Below, in pieces: positions 6,737 to 13,029 of a DNA stretch of 27,978 nt. A program made the translations under genes and the position numbers. Within the stretch, counting starts at the first letter, position 1, and the number at the start of each line of letters is the position of its first letter. The notes below the pieces were generated by a model, which did not search any database, had not been told where the DNA came from, and saw nothing but the letters and a program-made list of their open reading frames with translations. The stretch is taken from IMG/VR virus record IMGVR_UViG_3300022745_000127, positions 1 through 27,978 of that record; one strand, given 5' to 3'. This DNA comes from a virus.

Positions 6737-8232
6737 TGGCATTAGATACCAATATACGCGGCTCAAGCACTGGCAACGGTGCCGAGGTTACGGCTGCAAA
6801 CTACCTTAAAACGATCACGGAAACCAACGTCATTGCCAACCCTGGCAACGTAGGCGCGAATCGTATATTCACTGAGCTTGACGGCGGCTATATCACGGCT
6901 GCACCGATTCTGCTGTCCCCCGAGCTTGACGCAGACTATCGCACCCGCGCAGGCTTGGACACCATGCTTGACGAGGTGATGTTTAACTACACCCTTCAAG
7001 ACACTGGCAAACACCAGGGCGTTACAACCACGATGGTTCCCTCCTGGGCTGCGGGTCAATTCATCCCCAACAGCACATCAATCACGACGACCACCACGGG
7101 CACGTATTTGCAGACCTATGCAACGTTCCCTAACGTGGGGGCTAATACCCTATCTGGCGACGTCACAATGTCATTCAGCGCCCAGCCAAGCGCTAACAAC
7201 TTCGTCGAATTTGGCTTTACGCCCAACATCACATCGGCGACCGCATCCCCGTCTGATGGTGTGTTTTTCAGGTTGTCGAGTGCAGGTTTGCAGGGCGTTT
7301 CGTCCATCAACGGAACCGAAACCAACACAGCCATATTCACGGGCGCTAATAACGTCGGAACGTGGACATACACCAACAGCAAGCGCTATCAGTTCATCAT
7401 TTACATGAGCGCGGTCGATGCTAAGTTCTGGGTCAACGACGGGACGGGCGCTGTCTTGCTCGGCTCCATCGCTTTGCCAACGGGTAACGGACGGATTAAC
7501 CTTGGCGCGGGTGTGCGCTGGTTCATGGGTCAGCGGATAACTGGTGGCGCGGCTGGAACTGCTTTGCAGGCGGCTTTCAACGGCTACTCTGTCCGCCTTG
7601 GGGGGTTAAATTCCACCTCATCCCTTGCACAAACTGGCAACCGTTTGCATGGCTCATATCAGGGTCTTGGCGGCGGCACGATGGGCGGCTTGGCTACTTA
7701 CGCCAACTCAACCAACCCGACAGCGGCAGCGCCATCTAACACGGCACTGACAGCCAACTTGCCCGGTGGCTTGGGCGGTCAGGGTGTGGTAACTGCGGCG
7801 GTTGCGGCGGCGACTGACGGTATCTGGTCGGAATACGGCGTAACCCTTAACACGGTCAACATTCAAGGCCGTCGCCTGGTTGTAACGGGCGTGCGTGTGG
7901 ATGCGATCAACACTGGCGCGGCGGTGGCTACAACGGCGACCACGCTGCAATTCTCTCTGGCCTTTGGTCACACAGCGGTCAGTTTGGCAACAGCCGAAGC
8001 GGCCAACGCCAAAGCACCTCGCCGGATTGCACTAGGGTTTATGAACTGGCCTATCGGTGCAGCTATCGGGGCGGGGCCGGATAAGGGGCCGATTGTGGTT
8101 GATTTCTCAAGCGCGCCTATCTACGTCAACCCCGGCGAACGTATCGCCCTGGTGGGTAAGTTTGTTGCGGGTACGGCCACAGCATCGCAAACGATCACGT
8201 TTACCTACACTCCGATCTATGGTTGGGAATGA
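6736..8232 (+). CDS. Putative virion structural protein, 498 aa
   Basis: Starts MALDTNIRGSSTGNGAEVTAAN. Residues ~20-110 describe a metal-free, Asn/Thr-rich region typical of phage head or fibre proteins. Residues ~130-280 look like a concanavalin-type beta sandwich (NNFVEFGFTPNI, GVFFRLSSAGLQGVSSING, YQFIIYMSAVDAKFWVNDG). Residues ~320-495 form a second beta domain that recurs in phage structural proteins (PAAAPSNTALTANLPGGLGGQ, then RRLVVTGVRVDAIN, then IYVNPGERIALVGKFVAGTAT). No enzymatic motif was seen. It could be a capsid-decorating or fibre-like protein. The overlapping stop/start with its neighbours places it in the late virion operon. Confidence 0.7.
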   Translation: MALDTNIRGSSTGNGAEVTAANYLKTITETNVIANPGNVGANRIFTELDGGYITAAPILLSPELDADYRTRAGLDTMLDEVMFNYTLQDTGKHQGVTTTMVPSWAAGQFIPNSTSITTTTTGTYLQTYATFPNVGANTLSGDVTMSFSAQPSANNFVEFGFTPNITSATASPSDGVFFRLSSAGLQGVSSINGTETNTAIFTGANNVGTWTYTNSKRYQFIIYMSAVDAKFWVNDGTGAVLLGSIALPTGNGRINLGAGVRWFMGQRITGGAAGTALQAAFNGYSVRLGGLNSTSSLAQTGNRLHGSYQGLGGGTMGGLATYANSTNPTAAAPSNTALTANLPGGLGGQGVVTAAVAAATDGIWSEYGVTLNTVNIQGRRLVVTGVRVDAINTGAAVATTATTLQFSLAFGHTAVSLATAEAANAKAPRRIALGFMNWPIGAAIGAGPDKGPIVVDFSSAPIYVNPGERIALVGKFVAGTATASQTITFTYTPIYGWE

Positions 8233-8249
8233 AGCCTAAAGGGTAAAGA

Positions 8250-9278
8250 GTGTCACTATTACTTGCCCTCGTTGGTGGCGGTGGGCCAGTAACCCACAAC
8301 ACTAGCGGCGCACTTACCGGGCAACTGGGAAGCGTCGCTGGTGCTGCGGCGCATCTTGCATTACACAACACCTCGGGCGCTCTCACAGGCTCCGGGGCGG
8401 TCATTGCAGGCACATCAAACCGATTTAGAGCGTTTGGGTCAAGCGGGGCACTCACAGGCCAAGGCTCATCGATTGTCGGCGCTGCATCTCGCTCATCGGG
8501 GGCAGTCACTCACGATACCTCTGGCACACTATCAGGTCAGATCGGCTCGATTGTCGGCAGCGCAAACCGATTCAGGGCGTTTTCTGCGGTAGGTGTTTTA
8601 GTCGGCCCAGGCTCTGCGCTATCAGGGTCGGCAAACAGATTCAGGGCGTTTGGCACATCGGGTGCATTGATTGGCCCCGGCTCACTGGTCAACGGCTCTG
8701 CAAGTCGGTTTAGGGCGTTTGCATCCTCCGGCGCTCTCACGGGCCCAGGCGCAGTTATCAACGGCTCTGCCTCTCGCACAGGCTCTGCGATAACGCACGA
8801 CACCTCGGGTGCTCTGACGGGTCAAGGCTCATCGGTCAGCGGTGCGGCCACTCTGTTTGTCAAACACACGGCAACAGGCGCTCTTACTGGTCAAGGCTCA
8901 AGCGTTGCAGGGTCGGCGTCTCGATCATCGGTAGCAGTAACCCACAACACCACAGGCGCACTCGTTGGCCAAGGCTCAACCCTGGACGGGTCGGCGCAGA
9001 ATGGAAAGCAGATCGGCGGGGGTTATGACGACGAACCTAAACGTAAGCGCTATATCGTCGAAGCTGGCAATGTCGTGCAGGCGTTTGATACGGCAGCGGA
9101 GGCAACGGCTTTCCTGAATAACCTGCCCAGGAAAAAGAAGAAACAGGCGGTCATTAAACCCCAAGTAATACTGCCAGATACTAAAGCGGTACAATACGCC
9201 CAGCAGTTAGCTGACGAAGCGATTGCAAGGGCGAGGGAATTGGACGACGAGGAAGCCATATTGGCCTTATTTACATGA
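8250..9278 (+). CDS. Tandem-repeat putative virion protein, 342 aa
   Basis: The start is GTG 8250 (AAAGAG at 8242-8247 just upstream). Residues ~16-250 are about ten repeats of 23-26 residues with the core SGALTGQGSxVxGSAxR, several followed by RFRAF and several preceded by H[ND]TS. The C-terminal ~90 residues are different: a basic YDDEPKRKRYIVEAGN segment and an EATAFLNNLPRKKKKQAV linker, then a charged helix. Repeats of this kind suggest an elongated beta-solenoid or beta-roll surface protein, with a basic C-terminal anchor domain. Such repeat proteins followed by a YIVEAGNxVxxFDTxxEA-like tail are seen in phage structural clusters. Function not established. Confidence 0.75.
   Translation: MSLLLALVGGGGPVTHNTSGALTGQLGSVAGAAAHLALHNTSGALTGSGAVIAGTSNRFRAFGSSGALTGQGSSIVGAASRSSGAVTHDTSGTLSGQIGSIVGSANRFRAFSAVGVLVGPGSALSGSANRFRAFGTSGALIGPGSLVNGSASRFRAFASSGALTGPGAVINGSASRTGSAITHDTSGALTGQGSSVSGAATLFVKHTATGALTGQGSSVAGSASRSSVAVTHNTTGALVGQGSTLDGSAQNGKQIGGGYDDEPKRKRYIVEAGNVVQAFDTAAEATAFLNNLPRKKKKQAVIKPQVILPDTKAVQYAQQLADEAIARARELDDEEAILALFT
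8295..9000 (+). repeat. Tandem coding repeat, ~70-78 bp units
   Basis: About ten units encode the SGALTGxGSxxxGSAxR core. At the DNA level the units have diverged, but blocks such as GGCTCATCG and the RFRAF-encoding stretch recur (near 8420, 8565, 8635, 8705). The repeat number could vary between relatives by slippage or recombination. Confidence 0.75.
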
Positions 9279-9571
9279 GCGATTTAGAACAAGATGTTAG
9301 GAACGGTTTAGAAGCAGCTCAGATTATTGAATCTCCAATATATCAAGCGGCTTTTAATGCAATTGAAAAGGAGCTTATAAACTCATGGCAGACGACGAGC
9401 GTAAAGCAAGGGGACGACCGCGAAAAGCTGTATCTGATGATACGACTGCTCTCGAGGCTGAGGACGGAACTAGAATCAGTGATGACCTCGGGGCAACTGA
9501 GCCGGAAACGAATCCAGGAGCTACAGGAGCAGGGCCGGTTGTCACATATAACCAATTTCTTGCGCGGCTAG
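9275..9571 (+). CDS. Small helical phage structural-cluster protein, 98 aa
   Basis: ATG 9275 overlaps the preceding stop by ATGA; there is no separate Shine-Dalgarno. The sequence is helical with the pattern ESPIYQAAFNAIEKELINSW, TSVKQGDDREKLYLMIRLL and LRTELESVMTSGQLSRKR. This closely follows a widespread family of short proteins of podovirus and siphovirus head regions: AF...i...yi..W..s...D.e.RE.L...l..L...r..le..l..G. The function is unknown, but the gene usually sits near portal and capsid genes. Its last 187 nt overlap the next gene in another frame. Confidence 0.75.
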   Translation: MSDLEQDVRNGLEAAQIIESPIYQAAFNAIEKELINSWQTTSVKQGDDREKLYLMIRLLSRLRTELESVMTSGQLSRKRIQELQEQGRLSHITNFLRG

Positions 9572-9726
9572 AAGAATGGCTAGCTGATAACCAAATGGGC
9601 AACAGAATTACCCTTGCACATTATCCCGGCAAGGATACAATGCACGAATATGTGACGTGCAGCTTCCCGGTGAAGGATGGTAAACCTGGATTTATCACTT
9701 CAAGCGGCGAGCGAAAAGACATATAA
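9385..9726 (+). CDS. Putative small head-region protein with basic N-terminal motif, 113 aa
   Basis: ATG 9385 is preceded by AAAAGGAGC (9367-9375), a strong Shine-Dalgarno with long spacing. The N-terminal part, ~50 residues, is charged and disordered and carries RGRPRK (residues 9-14), an AT-hook-like motif. The C-terminal part (YNQFLARLEEWLADNQMGN, then HEYVTCSFPVKDGKPGFIT) looks folded. The first 187 nt lie inside the preceding gene in a different frame, so both genes use the same DNA. No alternative start was found downstream that would remove the overlap and keep the folded part intact. Function unknown. Confidence 0.65.
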   Translation: MADDERKARGRPRKAVSDDTTALEAEDGTRISDDLGATEPETNPGATGAGPVVTYNQFLARLEEWLADNQMGNRITLAHYPGKDTMHEYVTCSFPVKDGKPGFITSSGERKDI

Positions 9727-9733
9727 ACCCAGC

Positions 9734-9765
9734 CTAACGGGTTAGATTAGGACGTTGCCCGGGCA
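9734..9765 (+). promoter_or_regulatory. Two small hairpins in scaffold gene leader
   Basis: In the 85-bp gap before the scaffold gene, CTAAC (9734-9738) pairs with GTTAG (9741-9745) and TGCCCGGGCA (9756-9765) is a perfect 10-bp palindrome. A further ACATC/GATGT pair is at 9773-9787. There is no T-tract and no clear promoter. The leader may tune scaffold and capsid expression or stability. Confidence 0.3.
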
Positions 9766-9811
9766 GCGGTGAACATCGTGATGATGTGCATATCCACAAA
9801 ACGGAGTATTC

Positions 9812-10765
9812 ATGGACGAGACTACAGACAATCCGGTTACGGAATCTGATGACGGTGCAGCCGCCTTAATGGCTTTCCTTTCTGGCAACAGTGACGACGA
9901 CGGACGATTGAAACCCGAAGTCGCTGAAAAGATCGAAGAAGAAGATCAAGCGCCGGAAGTAATCGAAGAAGAAGCACCGAAGGAGGAAGAACCTCCAACT
10001 GAGCCGGAATACGAAGTCAAGATCAACGGTGAGACCAAAAAGGTAAAGCAGAGCGAACTAATCGCTGGTTACCAAAAGGGCGAAGACTACACCCAGAAAA
10101 CGGCTCGGCTAGCAGAGGAACGTCGCCAAGTAGAGGCGGTGGCTCAGCAAGCTCAAGCAGAAAGAACCCAGTATCTCCAGAACATACAGTCCATGCAGGC
10201 ACAACTTGCACAGGCGGTACGCTCTGGCGATTTGGCTCCACCAGACCCGGCTCTAATCCAGTCAGACCCGGTGGAATACTTGCAACAGCAACAGCGATAC
10301 AACCAGGCCCGGGAAACGTGGGACAAGTTGCAAGCCGAGCAGGTGCAAGTGGCACAGAGACAGCAGCAGGAGGACGCACAAAGGTATTCGCAGACCCTGG
10401 CAGCACAAAGAGAGCAGCTACTCGCCAAGCTCCCCGAGTGGAAGGACCAGGCAAAGATGCAGACCGAAGTCGCCGAATTGAAGCAGTTTCTTCAGCGCGA
10501 AGGTTATGACCCCAAGGAAGTCGATGGAATCGTCGATGCAAGGGCGGTCACTCTAGCGCGTAAGGCGTGGATGTATGACAAGTTAATGTCTAACAAAACG
10601 TCGGTTGAACAGAAGGTCAAGCAAGCGCCACAAAAGGTTGTCAAGTCTGGCACCCAAGTGGAAAGCAGCAATGGCCCTCGCTTGAATCAGAGCGCAATGC
10701 AGCGCGTGCGTGCATCCGGAGATGTGCGTGATGCGGCTGCGGTTTTACGGTCACTCATGGGCTAA
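9812..10765 (+). CDS. Capsid scaffolding protein
   Basis: A 317-residue protein immediately upstream of the major capsid gene. The N-terminal ~70 residues are very acidic (EKIEEEDQAPEVIEEEAPKE and similar). A short conserved segment follows, YEVKINGETKKVKQSELIAG then YQKGEDYTQKTARLAEER, which is the GxEx-V-x-x-x-EL-x-x-GY-x-x-x-x-DYTxKT motif of phage scaffold or capsid-assembly proteins. Residues ~105-215 are long Gln/Ala-rich coiled coil. The end is basic (RLNQSAMQRVRASGDVRDAAAVLRSLMG), as expected for the capsid-binding helix. It is predicted to guide capsid assembly and exit before maturation. ATG 9812 has ACGGAG about 6 nt upstream. Confidence 0.85.
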   Translation: MDETTDNPVTESDDGAAALMAFLSGNSDDDGRLKPEVAEKIEEEDQAPEVIEEEAPKEEEPPTEPEYEVKINGETKKVKQSELIAGYQKGEDYTQKTARLAEERRQVEAVAQQAQAERTQYLQNIQSMQAQLAQAVRSGDLAPPDPALIQSDPVEYLQQQQRYNQARETWDKLQAEQVQVAQRQQQEDAQRYSQTLAAQREQLLAKLPEWKDQAKMQTEVAELKQFLQREGYDPKEVDGIVDARAVTLARKAWMYDKLMSNKTSVEQKVKQAPQKVVKSGTQVESSNGPRLNQSAMQRVRASGDVRDAAAVLRSLMG

Positions 10766-10783
10766 GCCCAAAGGAGCATTGAT

Positions 10784-11722
10784 ATGGCTATCGTAGCGAA
10801 TACCTACACCTCTTACGACACGATCGGCATCCGGGAGCAACTGGATGACATGATCTACAACATTGCCCCAACTGATACCCCGTTTATGAGCGGTATCAAA
10901 AAAGGCAAAGCCCAAAACATTTATTTTGAATGGCAAACCGATACCCTGGCGGCTGCGGCTAACAACGCCCAGCTTGACGGTGACGACGTTGCATCCTTCA
11001 CGGCAGTCGTTCCTACCACCCGTATCGGTAACCGTACCCAGATCAGCCGCAAGGTGTTCTTGGTTTCGGCTACTGAGCAGGCTATCCTGAAAGCTGGCCG
11101 CAAGGACGAGGTCGCCTATCTGACTGCCTTGAAAATCAAGGAATTGAAGCGCGATCAGGAAACTGCCCTGACCCAAAACACCACGGCCGTCACTGGCACA
11201 ACTGGTGTCGCCCGTCAGACCCGCGGCTTGGAAGGCTGGGTGGCCACCAATAGTTCTTTGGGCGTAGGCGGTGCAAACCCCAACCCCACGACCAACACGG
11301 CCCCAACCGACGGTACTCAGCGTGCGTTCTCTGAAACCATCCTGCGTGCTGGCCTGCTGGCTGCGTTTACCGCTGGTGGCAACCCTGATACCCTCATGGT
11401 CGGCCCTGGCAACCGTCAGGTTGTCTCTACCTTCACGGGTAACGCGACCCGATTCAAGAAGGCCGAGGACAGCACCCTGAACAGCACGATTTCCGTGTAT
11501 ATCAGCGACTTCGGTGAATTGAAGGTTGTCCCCAACCGTTTCCAACGTAACCGCACCGCCTTTGCCTTGCAAATGGACATGTGGGAGCTGATGATGCTGC
11601 GTTCCTACGACACCGTGGAACTGGCGAAAACGGGTGACGCTGACAAGCGCATGATCGTGGTTGAGTACGGTCTCAAAGCCAACCAAGAAGCGGCCTCCGC
11701 TGCCTTGCGCGACCTGACCTAA
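10784..11722 (+). CDS. Major capsid protein (DUF5309/SU10 type)
   Basis: The 312-residue product opens with VANTYTSYDTIGIREQLDD, then IYNIAPTDTPFMSGIKKGKA and NIYFEWQTDTLAAA. This N-terminal pattern (I-x-P-x-x-TPF-x-x-x-I-G/K-K, then EWQ-x-D-x-L) is characteristic of the DUF5309 / SU10 major capsid proteins, an HK97-fold group found in many podoviruses and siphoviruses. Further typical parts are RIGNRTQISRKVFLVSATEQAI and a C-terminal YISDFGELKVVPNRF then DADKRMIVVEYGLKANQEAA. It forms the icosahedral shell with the scaffold upstream. Start ATG 10784 has AAAGGAG at 10770-10776. It is followed by a GC-rich hairpin. Confidence 0.93.
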   Translation: MAIVANTYTSYDTIGIREQLDDMIYNIAPTDTPFMSGIKKGKAQNIYFEWQTDTLAAAANNAQLDGDDVASFTAVVPTTRIGNRTQISRKVFLVSATEQAILKAGRKDEVAYLTALKIKELKRDQETALTQNTTAVTGTTGVARQTRGLEGWVATNSSLGVGGANPNPTTNTAPTDGTQRAFSETILRAGLLAAFTAGGNPDTLMVGPGNRQVVSTFTGNATRFKKAEDSTLNSTISVYISDFGELKVVPNRFQRNRTAFALQMDMWELMMLRSYDTVELAKTGDADKRMIVVEYGLKANQEAASAALRDLT

Positions 11723-11728
11723 TGACCT

Positions 11729-11763
11729 AGGGGGCGGGGGTTAAGTCCTCCTCCCCCCTCTTT
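11729..11763 (+). terminator. GC-rich hairpin after the major capsid gene
   Basis: AGGGGG (11729-11734) pairs with CCCCCT (11754-11759). After one C/C mismatch the stem continues GGGGG (11736-11740) with CCTCCT (11747-11752), including G-U pairs; the loop is TTAAGT plus one base. Only TTT follows at 11761-11763, so it may be a partial terminator or attenuator that makes the capsid gene transcript more abundant or more stable than downstream genes. Confidence 0.5.
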
Positions 11764-11772
11764 GGAGCATAT

Positions 11773-12066
11773 ATGGCTGATGGAATTGGAATAAGCGTAA
11801 CAGGGGCAACCGTAGCCTCCGGCGCTGCAAGTGCAAACGTTGTCATACCTACCCTGCCCGGTGGCATCCCGACCAAGTATTACCGCATCGCCGCATCTCA
11901 GGCTGCTTATGTCAAAGTCGGCCAATCTGGTGTAACTGCGGTCGCTGGTGATATGGTCGTCCAGCCTGGTGACGCTGTAATCGTTCGCGCTGCTGGCCCT
12001 TACGTCGCTGCGCTGCAACAGACGACCGCTGGTGTGGTTCAAATTTCCCCGCTTGACGACGTATGA
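11773..12066 (+). CDS. Small virion protein, 97 aa
   Basis: ATG 11773 has TTGGAGC about 6 nt upstream. The protein is small, neutral and beta-rich: GISVTGATVASGAASANVVI, then YYRIAASQAAYVKVGQSGVT, then GDMVVQPGDAVIVRAAGPYV. The pattern of a beta-sandwich with AYVKxGxxxVTA and QPGDxVIVxA is common among small phage proteins coded just after the capsid gene; it may be a capsid decoration or head-completion protein. It overlaps the next gene by 4 nt. Confidence 0.7.
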   Translation: MADGIGISVTGATVASGAASANVVIPTLPGGIPTKYYRIAASQAAYVKVGQSGVTAVAGDMVVQPGDAVIVRAAGPYVAALQQTTAGVVQISPLDDV

Positions 12067-12407
12067 TGGACTTTGACGACATCCTGGAGCCGGTGATTGA
12101 TTACAACACCGGGCACATTGATACAGGCGTTCAAACCGCCTCGGGGCTGGTTGACGGCAAGATGGTTTTCAACCGTTTTGCGGACGTAGAACCAACGCTC
12201 GATTTGCTCTCCGGGATGCGTCAGATTACAGACGGTAAGGGTAAGGAATTTTGGTGGATTGGTGAGATCCCCAACGTGATTCTTGAAAAGTACCTCAACG
12301 AAAACGGGGTGACTTACCAGGAATTTATGTCCGATAAATCCCACGCTCGGCGCATATTGCAAAACCCGGACTATAGTAAGTTCAGGGTTTTTGAAGGGTC
12401 TTACTGA
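12063..12407 (+). CDS. Conserved head-tail region protein, 114 aa
   Basis: ATG 12063 overlaps the upstream stop (ATGA). The pattern HIDTGVQTASGLVDGKMVFN, then ADVEPTLDLLSGMRQI, then WWIGEIPNVILEKYLNENG, then RRILQNPDYSKFRVFEGSY fits a common phage family of about 110 residues that runs ...QDVEPILD...a.IP..ViekwlxxxG....lk..LNdpdy..fRt..g.Y. Its function is not established. Position between capsid and adaptor suggests head completion. It ends exactly at the start of the adaptor gene. Confidence 0.7.
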   Translation: MMDFDDILEPVIDYNTGHIDTGVQTASGLVDGKMVFNRFADVEPTLDLLSGMRQITDGKGKEFWWIGEIPNVILEKYLNENGVTYQEFMSDKSHARRILQNPDYSKFRVFEGSY

Positions 12408-13021
12408 TGCTCGACACGTACGCCAACCTTTCGCAAAGCATTGCCGATTGGACAAAACGCACCGATTTGACGGCGTTCATCCCCGATTTCATAACCCTTT
12501 TAGAATCCAAGTTTGCGCGAGACCTCCGCATCCGTGCGATGCTGACAACGGCAACCCTTACATCAACGGCAAGCTCTCGGACTCTTGCACTGCCTACAGA
12601 TTGGCTTGAATTTGATTCAGTTGTCCTGGTCGGTCAGCCAAACAGGGTTTTAACCTACGTCACGAACGAGACCCTGGACAACAATTTCCCGGAAAACGCC
12701 ACTTATTCAAAACCCGAGGTTTACACAATCGTGGGTTCGAATATGGAACTAGGCCCCGTTCCTGATGCCGCCTATCAACTCGCGGTCACGTATTACAAGA
12801 AGTTCGATTCAATTCAGACTGCCGGGACTAACTGGCTATTGACCAACCACCCGAGCTTGTATCTGTTTGGAGCGTTGATCGAGGCAAGCGCGTTCGGCTT
12901 CGCTGATGAACGTCTGCCCCTCTGGGTGCAAAGGTTTAATTCCGAGATCGAATCCCTCAAAGTCGCTGACGAGCGTTCTAACTGGTCAGGCTCTGCACTA
13001 CGTGTGCGCGTCGCTGTTTAA
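12407..13021 (+). CDS. Head-tail adaptor protein
   Basis: A 204-residue protein matching the phage adaptor pattern (SU10 adaptor / T7 gp11-like position). It starts LDTYANLSQSIADWTKRTDL then FIPDFITLLESKFARDLRIR, continues with SSRTLALPTDWLEFDSVVL, and ends with a helical LLTNHPSLYLFGALIEASAF and a second helix QRFNSEIESLKVADERSNWSG. The helices near each end pack against the portal ring; the beta part contacts the tail nozzle. The order portal ... capsid ... adaptor ... nozzle is standard for podoviruses. Starts by ATGC overlap at the preceding TGA. Confidence 0.82.
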   Translation: MLDTYANLSQSIADWTKRTDLTAFIPDFITLLESKFARDLRIRAMLTTATLTSTASSRTLALPTDWLEFDSVVLVGQPNRVLTYVTNETLDNNFPENATYSKPEVYTIVGSNMELGPVPDAAYQLAVTYYKKFDSIQTAGTNWLLTNHPSLYLFGALIEASAFGFADERLPLWVQRFNSEIESLKVADERSNWSGSALRVRVAV

Positions 13022-13029
13022 GGTAAACC

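Noticed and set aside
10023-10541. 172-residue leftward ORF within the scaffold gene
   Set aside because: Pro/Arg/Leu-rich reverse frame of a Gln/Glu-rich coiled coil; typical artefact.
10751-11686. 311-residue leftward ORF opposite the major capsid gene
   Set aside because: It is the exact antisense of a high-confidence capsid gene with strong codon bias; long antisense frames are expected there and the product matches no known pattern.
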